Program-made: the position numbers and the translations under genes
Shown here: positions 12,222-20,245 of the stretch, one piece after another
How positions within the stretch are numbered: the stretch's first letter is position 1
How the letters are laid out: each line of letters opens with the position of its first letter
From: Paragyromitra xinjiangensis
Taxonomy: Eukaryota; Ascomycota; Pezizomycetes; Pezizales; Discinaceae
Length of the DNA: 64,000 nt
Assembly (NCBI GenBank): GCA_038503065.1
Contig: JBCAMK010000021.1
Span: 496,001 to 560,000, forward strand
Direction of reading: 5' to 3'
The notes under the pieces: model-generated
What the model was told of the DNA's origin: nothing
The model's database searches: none
What the model saw: only the letters and a program-made list of their open reading frames with translations

Positions 12222-15200
12222 TTATAATCCAATGGAATCAATATAAGAAAAGAAATCAGAAAAATTTAACTTAGGCGAAAAGAAAATATCCCAATTTGGT
12301 TCCGAATCTTTAAAGAAATCTAGTCGCTCTTTGTTTCTGAGTTTGCAAAACATGATGCGGTGATGGGAGCCATCCTGTTCGCCGCATGCGCATATAAGGG
12401 GGTCAGTGAATCCGGTGGGATCAATGAAATGTACTTGGTTGCGTATTTTCGCGAGTTTGGAAAATCGTTTTCGTGAAAGCGGTGTGAGGTGTTGTGCGAT
12501 GTGGAATGCAGTGGACTCTGTGGTGTTGGAGGCCCATGTTTTAAGTAAGTGTTTTTTAGGTAAGAGTGAAAGGTGTCCAAGGGTGAGGTGGTGCCATGGG
12601 CAGAGGGGTTTGTTGTGGGCGATCGTGGCTAATTGATCGGCTTTTTCATTGCCGAATATTTGTGTGTGGGAGGGGGTCCATACTCCATGAATGGAGCAGC
12701 CTATGTTCTGGAGTGAGTTGCATGCGTTGAGTGCGTGCCAAAGATATTCTTTGTTGTTTGTAGGTCCTCCTATGAGTGACTTGAGGGCGTTTTGGTTATC
12801 AACGCATAGGTAAATGGGTGTTGGATAAATAATATGTTGAAGTAGTAAAGATAAAGCTTCTTGCATGGCGTGGATTTCAGCATCTTCGTTTTCGGCATGG
12901 TGTCCAAGAGCGCAAGAGTGTGTGTAGGTTTGGGTGGTGATGCCGTAGCGTATGTGGGCGATGTAGACTCCAGAGGATGTGTGTCCGTTTTCGTTGAGGG
13001 AACCATCGGTGTATAGAAGCCAGGCGTTTGTGAGGGTGCCTGTCCAGCTGATGTGTTGTGTGGCTGTTTGTTGTTTGGAAAGTTGGGAAATTTGTAGGGA
13101 ATTTGGTGTGAGAAAGTGTGGTTGGAAGGGATAGTCAAGTCTTTCGAGAGGTTGATTGTTGATGAGGGGTTGAAGTAGGGAGGCTATTCTTTTGAGCCCT
13201 GTGCCTTTATAATTTACTTTTTGTGGGAGGAATTTTAGTAATGGGAGGAAGGCTGGATTGTGCGCGTTGTTCTTTAGAATGCGGATGCCATATTTTTGTG
13301 TGTGATAATCCAGAAGTAGATTAAGTGGTGGTAGGGAGGCTTCACGTAGTAGTTGGGGGATTTTGGTATTCCTGGGGAGACCAGTGATGAGGCGAGCGAG
13401 GCTGTGATATGCTGGTTGAATGTTATCTATGATGGTGGGGGCGCCCGTCCACCATATGGGGGAGCCCCATAGCATTTTGGGGATGTGAACTATGTGCAGT
13501 ATGTGGTGTATCGTGGCGGGGGTGAGGTGTATGGATTTAAGAAGGGGGTAGATGATTCCTTTGGTTTTGAGAAGGGAAGCAACAATGTGATGAGTATGTT
13601 GGTGAAAGGTTAATCTTCGGTCGATTATGAGGCCAAGCATGCGGTTTTGTTCAGAGGGTAGGATGCTTTGATCATAAAGTGTGATGGGGGTGGGTGTGGG
13701 GTCTTTTGCTCTAGAGCTAAGTCGTAGGTGCATGAGTTCTGTTTTTGGCGGGGAGAAGAGGATGTTGAGGTGTAATCCTCTTTGGATTTTAGAGTTTAGG
13801 CGTTGTTGTAATGTCATGGTGGCGAATTTTTGCGAGAAGCTTGCTTGTAGCATGGCGTTATCGTCAATGTAAGTGTTAGAATGAGTGAGATTGGAAGGTG
13901 AGGGTTCGGTGTCTAAGGCAGCGCTGTATATGGTGAAGGCAATGGAGGAGACAGCGGATCCTTGTGGGAGTCCGCTGTTGAAGGGTGTTGTTGGGCTTGT
14001 GGTGTTGTTGAATCTGAAGGCTATGGTTCGGTTGGTGGTGAAGGTTCGGTACCATTGTATGAGGTATGTGGGGAATTTGAAGTGAAGGAAGATGGTGATC
14101 ATTTGTTGATGAATAACGCAGTTGAATGCTCCTTCGATATCTGTGGTGAGGATGGAGGGTCGGAGTTGTTTTTGGTGTCCTGTTGTGGCAGGGGTGTCCA
14201 GCCAGGATTGAGAGGGTGTGATGATTTGTTGCAGGGCATCTATTGCTGAGATTCCTGTACGTCCACCTGTGTGCTGGTGGTTGATTGCGCCTGAATTTAT
14301 TGCAGCAAGTTCTAATTGTCTGGTGATGATGCGTTCTAGTAGCTTGCCGAGGCATGATAGCAGTGAAATGGGCCGATAGGCATTGGGTTTGGCGTAGTCA
14401 TCTTTGCCTGATTTGGGTATGGGTGTGACGATTGCTTGTTTCCATATGTCAGGAAAGGCGCCAAAGTGGAGAGCGGCTGTGAAGATTTTGGGTATGAGTG
14501 AGGGGGCGGCTTGATGAGCGTGTTGTATGTGAGGGTAAAGGATCCCATCTGGTCCTGGTGCAGACGCAGGAGAGGTTTTGGCAAGTAGTTTTGAGATTAA
14601 CTCTGGGGTGATGTGGGGTGTGTTGAAGGATTGATCTGATGCGGGTGGAGGGAGCCAGTTTTGCGGTAGTGGCTGAGGGGAGGCGGTGATGGGGGGGAAG
14701 AAGGCAGTTTTGAAAGCGTTGCATTGTGATTCAAAGTTGGGTGCGTTATGTAATGCTTGTACGGTGGTGGGGGGTCTTCGGCCATTGGTTTGTTTGATGG
14801 CTTGCCATATTTGCCTGGGGTCGTTGGTGGAGAGGCGTTGATGCCAGTGGTGTTTTTTTGCTTCAATGATTTCAGATTTCCATTGTGTGCGGAGGAGTTG
14901 GAGGATTTTCCTGGCGTTTTGTGGTGGGTTGGGTAGTCTGAGCGTGTGATTTATGGTGTTTATTTTCCTTTTGAGTTTGGAGAGTTCGTTGGTCCACCAA
15001 CCTTTGGAGTGTTGGCTGGGCTTTGATAGTGGTATGGCTGTGATTGTGGCGAGTTGTATGAGAGATGTGAGCTGTTCGCATTCTTTTGTGGTTTCGCTAG
15101 CGTTGGTGGGTTGGGATTTGTTGAGTGCTGACTGTTGTATTATGGTATGGAATAAGGTCCAGTTTGCTTTGCTGAGATTGCGTTTGGGTGTGGCTGTGGG

Positions 15201-15914
15201 TTTTGGTGGAAGAAATATTGTTGTTGTGATTAAGGTGTGGTCAGAGTTATCCCTGAGGTTCTGATCAGACTGCCACGTTATGAGATATTGTTGTATGTTC
15301 CTGAAGAGGGTGAGGTCGATGATGGAATTTTTGTTGCCGTTTCTGGGAAAGTGTGTGAAGGTTCCTGGGTGGTTGATGAGTTGGTAGTTGTGATCTTCGA
15401 GCCAGTCAACGAGCTGGTTGGCCGTTGGTCTGGTGTTGTTGATGGAGGAGGTGTGATGATCAGTTTCAGAGCCGTACCACCATGTGTGGTGTAGGTTGGT
15501 GTCTGCTAGTATCATGTGCATGGGAAGGAAGTTGTGCATGTTGAGGTAGGTGTGTGTTGTTGGTGTGTGGTTGGCGTAGATGTTGGAGATTTCGATCTCA
15601 CCTATCGCTGTGGTTATGATGATTGAAATGGCGTTGTTAAAGTAGGAGGTTGAGATGCGCGGGTTTAGATTCATGTTTGCGTTTATGTAGGTGACGCATT
15701 TGGGGTTTTGGTTGGTTGGTGAAAAGCGGTGAAAATTTGGGATGTTGGGTGGTAGGCCTTGGGTTTCTGACCATGGGTCCTGTAGTGCGAGTATGGCGAG
15801 TTGAATGTTTGTGTTTGCATGATGGAGTACTGAGAGAGTGGAGGCCTTTCCTTTAGCGCAATTCAGTTGTTGCACTTGGGCTATGCCTGTGATGTGTGTT
15901 GTGTGCTTAATCAT
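12222..15914 (-). CDS. LINE-A1 ORF2: endonuclease, reverse transcriptase, RNase H
   Basis: About 1230 aa. I start at the ATG at 15914, which overlaps the ORF1 stop and is conserved in copy A2; the frame is open further upstream but without an ATG. An APE-type endonuclease fills the first 230 residues (ILADTNLHHTWW; NSDHTLI near residue 221). The reverse transcriptase follows (YRPISLLSCLGKLLERII, TTDIEGAFN, GLPQGSAVSSIAF, catalytic YIDD at about 681). RNase H starts near residue 965 with YTDGS, then NEDAEIHA, CVDNQNA and SHTQIFGNEKADQLA, giving the D-E-D-D set. A Cys-His motif lies near the C-terminus (CACGEQDG...HH...C). Expected role is target-primed reverse transcription of its own RNA. No truncation seen. 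Confidence 0.95.
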   Translation of the reverse strand: MIKHTTHITGIAQVQQLNCAKGKASTLSVLHHANTNIQLAILALQDPWSETQGLPPNIPNFHRFSPTNQNPKCVTYINANMNLNPRISTSYFNNAISIIITTAIGEIEISNIYANHTPTTHTYLNMHNFLPMHMILADTNLHHTWWYGSETDHHTSSINNTRPTANQLVDWLEDHNYQLINHPGTFTHFPRNGNKNSIIDLTLFRNIQQYLITWQSDQNLRDNSDHTLITTTIFLPPKPTATPKRNLSKANWTLFHTIIQQSALNKSQPTNASETTKECEQLTSLIQLATITAIPLSKPSQHSKGWWTNELSKLKRKINTINHTLRLPNPPQNARKILQLLRTQWKSEIIEAKKHHWHQRLSTNDPRQIWQAIKQTNGRRPPTTVQALHNAPNFESQCNAFKTAFFPPITASPQPLPQNWLPPPASDQSFNTPHITPELISKLLAKTSPASAPGPDGILYPHIQHAHQAAPSLIPKIFTAALHFGAFPDIWKQAIVTPIPKSGKDDYAKPNAYRPISLLSCLGKLLERIITRQLELAAINSGAINHQHTGGRTGISAIDALQQIITPSQSWLDTPATTGHQKQLRPSILTTDIEGAFNCVIHQQMITIFLHFKFPTYLIQWYRTFTTNRTIAFRFNNTTSPTTPFNSGLPQGSAVSSIAFTIYSAALDTEPSPSNLTHSNTYIDDNAMLQASFSQKFATMTLQQRLNSKIQRGLHLNILFSPPKTELMHLRLSSRAKDPTPTPITLYDQSILPSEQNRMLGLIIDRRLTFHQHTHHIVASLLKTKGIIYPLLKSIHLTPATIHHILHIVHIPKMLWGSPIWWTGAPTIIDNIQPAYHSLARLITGLPRNTKIPQLLREASLPPLNLLLDYHTQKYGIRILKNNAHNPAFLPLLKFLPQKVNYKGTGLKRIASLLQPLINNQPLERLDYPFQPHFLTPNSLQISQLSKQQTATQHISWTGTLTNAWLLYTDGSLNENGHTSSGVYIAHIRYGITTQTYTHSCALGHHAENEDAEIHAMQEALSLLLQHIIYPTPIYLCVDNQNALKSLIGGPTNNKEYLWHALNACNSLQNIGCSIHGVWTPSHTQIFGNEKADQLATIAHNKPLCPWHHLTLGHLSLLPKKHLLKTWASNTTESTAFHIAQHLTPLSRKRFSKLAKIRNQVHFIDPTGFTDPLICACGEQDGSHHRIMFCKLRNKERLDFFKDSEPNWDIFFSPKLNFSDFFSYIDSIGL

Positions 15915-17340
15915 TATGGTTGTTGAATTTATGTGCGCGTTGAGCAAGGTAGAGTGCTCTGGTTTTCATTTTTTCGGGGCAGTCGATGGCGGTGTGTTGG
16001 TTGGTGTTGCAGCATGCGCATCTGAGGGGCATGTGCGTGCATCTGGCGCCTCCTTTGCAGGTGACTTGATCGCATCTGTGGTCTTTGGTGTGGTGAGCGA
16101 GTGCGCAGATGGCGCAGGCGACTTCTTGTTTGCATGTGGCGTCATGGTGTCCTAGTTTTTGACAGTTGCGACATTGGGTGGTTGGGTTTATAGGGTGATA
16201 TTCGCGGATTTTGCATGTGGCGTTTAGGATGTTGAGGTAGGTGAAGCCCAGGGATTTGAGGGTGTGTCTGGCTGGTAGGGCGATGACGATAGAGGAGGCT
16301 TTCTTGCCGGCTCGCTTTTCTTCTGTGGAAAGCCACCTTGGGGCTTGGGCTAGCTGTACGTCGGGAATGGCGGCTTGGAGGGCGTTGGCGATGGTGGTGG
16401 GTGTGACAGGTTCAAGGTTGAAGTTGAGGGGGACGGCGTCGATGATGAATTTGGACCATCTGCTGTTGACTCTGATGTTGGTGATTGGGATTTTGAGGAG
16501 GTTGCATGCTGAAGTGATTTCATGTTCAAATTGTTCGATGAATTTGTCAGCGGCTTCATTTGGTTTGGTAGTGAGGATGAGGTTGTCATTATTGGTTTTT
16601 CGGACTGCTAGGATGCATGTGTTGACGGATCCTAATCGGTTGTTGATGGCGTTCAGTATGGAATCTGGGGTAGCTGAGGTGGGTAGGGGTTCTGTGAGTT
16701 CGATGATGATTTCCCTTTTGTCAGTGGTGAACTCAGGTTTGTATAGTGGCTGAATTTTCGGAATCTTTTTGTTGGTGACGGTTGTGAAGTTTGCTTCACC
16801 AGGTGCAGTTGTGATTTTGCTGGCGTAGGATTCTTGCGTTTTGGCGGGATTGGTGGGTGGTCTGGTGGTGTTTGTGGTGGAAGGTTTGTTGTTTGTGGTG
16901 GAAGGGGTGATTTGAACGTTTTGGTTGGTTTGGATGTGGAGGAGTCTGGCGTCTAAGGAGCGGACTGTGTTTTGAAGGGAAATGTTTTGTGCCTTGATTT
17001 CGGCGAGTTTTGAGGTGGTGTTTGTGTTTTGGATGTTGTTGAATTTGATCTGGGCTTGGAGGCTGTCCATTTGTCTTTCAAATTCATCTTTCATAGTGTT
17101 GAATTGGGTTTGGATGAACCAGGCAAGGTAATTGGTGGAAGTGGCATTGGTCATATTCGCCATGTCTTCGGCAGGGATTTGGGTGAAATTGAGGTTAGAA
17201 TTATATTCTTGGCCTCCGACGCTCTCGTCGTCATCGTGTTCGCTGGAGGGGCTGCTGTGGTTGGAGGTGGGTTTGTCTTCCATTGGAAGATCGGTGGGAT
17301 CAAAGGCGGAGAGGGCGGTGCTGCCTTCAAGTGCAGACAT
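15907..17340 (-). CDS. LINE-A1 ORF1: gag-like RNA-binding protein with three zinc knuckles
   Basis: 477 aa from the first ATG. An acidic/Ser-rich N-terminus is followed by a short coiled-coil-like stretch (NTTSKLAEIKAQNISLQNTV), a Thr/Pro linker, a central domain (KREIIIELTEPLP, INNRLGSVNTCILAVRKTN, INSRWSKFIID-type motif), and three Cys-His clusters near the C-terminus: CRNCQKLGHHDATC, CAICALAHHTKDHRC and CACCNTNQHTAIDC. Such proteins coat the element RNA. The frame stays open well upstream of this ATG without another ATG, and a proline-rich segment there (TPPRVSPSPPATPVRLV) is shared with other families, so translation may start earlier at a non-AUG codon. The stop overlaps the ORF2 ATG by 8 nt. 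Confidence 0.93.
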   Translation of the reverse strand: MSALEGSTALSAFDPTDLPMEDKPTSNHSSPSSEHDDDESVGGQEYNSNLNFTQIPAEDMANMTNATSTNYLAWFIQTQFNTMKDEFERQMDSLQAQIKFNNIQNTNTTSKLAEIKAQNISLQNTVRSLDARLLHIQTNQNVQITPSTTNNKPSTTNTTRPPTNPAKTQESYASKITTAPGEANFTTVTNKKIPKIQPLYKPEFTTDKREIIIELTEPLPTSATPDSILNAINNRLGSVNTCILAVRKTNNDNLILTTKPNEAADKFIEQFEHEITSACNLLKIPITNIRVNSRWSKFIIDAVPLNFNLEPVTPTTIANALQAAIPDVQLAQAPRWLSTEEKRAGKKASSIVIALPARHTLKSLGFTYLNILNATCKIREYHPINPTTQCRNCQKLGHHDATCKQEVACAICALAHHTKDHRCDQVTCKGGARCTHMPLRCACCNTNQHTAIDCPEKMKTRALYLAQRAHKFNNHND

Positions 17341-17755
17341 GTTGGAGGTGCGGGTGAAATGGGGAGAAAAGTGGCTAGCGGTGCGTTTGCGCCCGGCGAT
17401 AGGTGTGGATGTGATGGGTGCCCAGACAAGTCGGACGGGAGTTGCAGGTGGTGATGGCGATACTCTGGGAGGAGTATTGGGAGCCAGGTTGATGGGGGAG
17501 CGATGGGAATGATGAGTTCCCGGAAGCGAGGTGGGGTGTGGTGATACACGAGGCCAAAGGGATGAAGACTTTTTGGTTTCGTGAGGTTCTGGGAGAGGTA
17601 GTTTGTGGTGTTGAGTTTTGCGGTCGGAGGTGATGGAGGAGAAGTGGAAGCGAGGTGGGCGGTCGCTTGTTATATATTGCCTCTAGCATGTGTAGTAGAA
17701 TAGGGCCGGACTGATGGGACAGTAGGAGCCTGCATCGGTGGGGTTGCTCCCACAT

Positions 17756-18258
17756 TGTAACGACCATGCCGTTCACGATCGTTGCACGACATTAAGTCAA
17801 GAATATGACAGTCCCGTAACATGGTATTTGTTACTCAAGCGTCAATCGAACTCGTGTTTCAACTCACTTCGTCGTTGTCTTTAGTGTAGACATTATACAA
17901 GTGTTGTTATAGTTGAGAAGAGGCTTCGATTTATAACTTAGAAGATTGCGTACAGAACTAAACTATCTATCTACTCGACCTTTCTTTTATAGAGGTCGAT
18001 ACATGACCTTTGTATCCCTCCTACGCAATACCATTGCGTAGTCTCTGACGTATTCATTAGCTATGACTCTATGCCTACGCAAGCTCTTGCGTAGTCATGA
18101 CTCAGTACATGATGTCATAAGAAATCCAACTGCGTAATACATTGCGTGTCCCTTCGTCATGATCTTCATGACGCAATACATGATGTAGTTTCTCCCTCCA
18201 TTAGTTCCTTTCGTGATGTAATTGAAATGAATGAAGGTCTCGATAGAGGTTCGTGACA
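17756..18258. mobile_element. solo LTR of a second LTR-retrotransposon family
   Basis: 503 bp, begins TGTAACGACC and ends TTCGTGACA (TG...CA ends with imperfect inverted repeat). It is flanked by the 5-bp duplication CACAT (17751-17755 and 18259-18263). The same LTR position is empty at about 28315 (plus) and 37925 (minus), which confirms the insertion. No ORF. It is rich in TGCGTA-type repeats. Confidence 0.9.
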
Positions 18259-18873
18259 CACATGCAGAGAGCTACCGCGTCCCACTGATCTGGTTGATAC
18301 AGAGGAACCGCATGTGCATAAGCTGACGAGCTGATGACACATAGACGGCTGCATCTACCACTCCGAGGAAGTGGTAGAGTTCTGAATCAACCTGTGCAGT
18401 ATGCATCAGCGGAAGCTGATAGGCAACGCACTGGCAGCGCTATCTACAGATAATACACATGCGGATTAGACTGAACTGTGCCGCGCATGTAGGACTGCAG
18501 TGTGCAGGACTATGCCGGTGGTTCATAGAGTCTAGAGTGGTCAGATTGCTAATGGAGGTGCGGCAGCTCTTGGAGCATAGCCCCTGGAAGTACGAAAGGT
18601 CTTCCGGAGTAGAACACCAGTCCATTTGGCAATGGGACTCCGGGTCAAACCCAGTCCCCCCACTAGAGCACGGCAGAGCGAGGACTGCGGAACGCAGGTG
18701 TTAAATACATCGCGAATGCTCCACCCTGCTGCTCTATTCTTCAGCGATAGTTGAGCCCTTAAGATTCTTGAGTAGTTTGCACGAAAGAATCGGATTCTGA
18801 ACTTGATCTATATCCATTTCGCAACGGCCGTACACCTAGCCTACCTACCTAGGCCTACCCCCGTTACATAAAT

Positions 18874-19333
18874 CACACCAAAAAAGCGTTGACTTGGCAC
18901 AATCAAAGCCCTATCTTCAGAGATCTGTCTCTAGCTCTACAAATTTACTAAAAATATGCGAAATTTATTGAAGATTAACTAGCTTTTGCCCTACCTTTAT
19001 GATCAAAATTGAAGGGGTAATTGGAGGGTGGTTGTTGAGCAATTCACAAAAAACTCGAAAAGTTGGTGAACACCGGTTACAGTCTAGGGGATAGTCTTAC
19101 AGCCAAGCCAGTCCGTCCAAAAGTTGGACGGACTGGCTTGGCTAGACTGCAGTTGACTATGGTCCTTCCAAATGCATCTAGTCTTTATCAAATGGACTGG
19201 CTTGACTGTCATGCCATAGCTTATTTAGCAAAAAAAAATAAAAGAGGGGTTCAAGCATTCCCCACACATCAATATGAAATTTTCCATCTCACAACATCAC
19301 AACCCATATCACTATCTCAATAAACTACAAGTA
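18874..19333. other. old intergenic DNA with a perfect fold-back
   Basis: AT-rich, no gene. Within it, 19082-19164 is a palindromic repeat related to the one near 11279-11372. Its core is an exact 20-bp inverted repeat, 19101-19120 against 19124-19143, with a 3-nt loop. Confidence 0.6.
19101..19143. repeat. perfect 20-bp inverted repeat (fold-back core)
   Basis: AGCCAAGCCAGTCCGTCCAA, loop AAG, then its exact reverse complement. Outer borders GTCTAGGGGATAGTC and GACTGCAGTTGACTATGG recur at 11279-11372. It is probably a small fold-back or MITE-like repeat. Confidence 0.8.
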
Positions 19334-19580
19334 CATCAGCAAAAAAATTAATTGTCACCCAGTGCGTTTTGGTCTTCAGGTGCATCCCGATCTTCTGGAA
19401 GACCACATTCCTTCAGAAGTACCAGGTGCAATTTTTCACTTTTAGTATGTTATCATTCAGCCTAATCCAGTAACAATATTTTTGGCACCCAGTATCATTT
19501 TGGCACCCAGTGCATCCTGATCTTCTGGAAGGCCACATTCCTTCAGAGGCACTGGGTGCCACTTTTTTTTTTTGCTGATG
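19334..19580. mobile_element. short TIR element (MITE-like), 247 bp
   Basis: Starts CATCAGCAAAAAAA and ends TTTTTTTTTGCTGATG, with flanking TA on both sides (19332-19333, 19581-19582). Inside are two related halves, each with a CTTCTGGAAG segment; the second is bounded by GGCACCCAGTGC and GCACTGGGTGCC. The same termini flank the 1851-bp element at 29904-31754. Non-coding, so non-autonomous. Confidence 0.75.
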
Positions 19581-19582
19581 TA

Positions 19583-19856
19583 CTTAAAAAAGATAATGGA
19601 TAGCAGATTTGATCCTCATCTTTTTGTTAAAGCACATACAGGTCCAAACGAACAAGGAATTTCATTAGATGATGATGAATCTGTATGCGGTAGTTCACAC
19701 ACATCTTCGGTTATTGGCACTCCCATGCCTGAATTATGGCGCAGCCTTTTACAATGCCAAGTTCCAGCTTCATTTCTGGCACGGCCAAAAGAACGAACAA
19801 GTTGGGTTTGGAAACATGGTAGTGTATATCAAGAACCAAATAAAAATAGGATAATG
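19583..19856 (+). pseudogene. possible hAT-type transposase N-terminal remnant
   Basis: The frame in this stretch (open 19572-19895) is low in stops and contains ERTSWVWKHGSVYQE, resembling the start of BED-type zinc fingers in hAT transposases (…SWVW.HG…). It is cut at 19857 by another CATCAGC-ended fragment before the expected cysteines. The assignment rests on this one motif. Confidence 0.35.
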
Positions 19857-19890
19857 CATCAGCAAAAAAAAAAAAGGCATCCTGAAGGGT
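19857..19890. mobile_element. 34-bp stub of a CATCAGC TIR element
   Basis: CATCAGCAAAAAAA followed by GGCATCCTGAAGGGT, ending exactly where the LTR begins at 19891. It is the terminus of the same family as 19334-19580; the remainder is displaced or lost. Confidence 0.6.
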
Positions 19891-19919
19891 TGTAACGGGT
19901 ACGCCGTTACTGCCTCTAG

Positions 19920-20245
19920 TGTTTTAGTGTTTTAGTGTTTTAATTCTACGGCCCTAATACTAAAGTATATCGCCTCATCCACCGCCAACTACAAATAATT
20001 CCTCCCCGTAAAAAATAAACATTCGTAACCAAAAGAAAAATAATACCAAAGCTTTTAATGAAACTAATGGAAAACAAAAGATCATCTTCCTACTATCTGC
20101 AAAATATTTTATAACCCAATTGAATCAATATAAGAAAAGAAATCAAAAAAATTTAACTTAGGCGAAAAGAAAATATTCCAATTTGGTTCTGAACTTTTAA
20201 AGAAATCTTGTTGTTCTTTATTTCTAAGCTTGCAAATCATGATAC
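19920..20245 (-). mobile_element. LINE-A3, 5'-truncated copy
   Basis: About 326 bp: the family-A 3' UTR with tandem GTTTTA/AGT repeats at its end, plus the last codons of ORF2 (FFSPKLNF..FFSYIDSIGL). It breaks within the Cys-His tail region. It is inserted at the same LTR position (after TGCCTCTAG) as A1 and A2. Confidence 0.85.

Larger units (their letters stand above)
12005..17677 (-). mobile_element. LINE-A1, full-length non-LTR retrotransposon (Tad/I-like)
   Basis: 5673 bp, flanked by the 9-bp duplication TGCCTCTAG (11996-12004 and 17678-17686), which is nt 21-29 of the host LTR. In the sense direction there is a 5' UTR, ORF1 (gag-like), an overlapping ORF2 (EN-RT-RNase H) and about 215 bp of 3' UTR. 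The 3' end has short ACACTAAA-type repeats rather than poly(A). Both ORFs are intact, so the copy may be recent and competent. Confidence 0.93.
11976..18868 (+). mobile_element. LTR1: solo LTR of the chromovirus family, twice interrupted
   Basis: Begins TGTAACGGGTACGCCGTTAC and ends CCCCCGTTACA, with terminal inverted repeat TGTAACGGG/CCCGTTACA. It is flanked by the 5-bp duplication TAAAT (11971-11975 and 18869-18873). LTR sequence occupies 11976-12004, 17687-17755 and 18264-18868, i.e. 703 bp net. That equals the net length of the 3' LTR of the large chromovirus at 31998-38021. LINE-A1 (12005-17677) and a foreign solo LTR (17756-18258) sit inside. No internal region remains, so it is a solo LTR from LTR-LTR recombination. 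Confidence 0.92.

Noticed and set aside
16241..16753. Plus-strand ORF of 170 aa (and similar ones at 22960, 26946, 34091, 53548)
   Set aside because: They lie antisense to intact LINE genes, their counterparts recur antisense in other copies of the same genes, and they show no domain.
17756..18258. Part of the chromovirus LTR, since it also starts TGTAACG
   Set aside because: It has its own 5-bp duplication CACAT and the other two LTR copies lack it, so it is a foreign solo LTR.
18459..18704. 81-aa ORF also found at 37483-37761 in reverse orientation, ending VPPLEHGRARTAERRC
   Set aside because: It lies inside the chromovirus LTR and recurs only because the LTR recurs; no sign of a protein domain.
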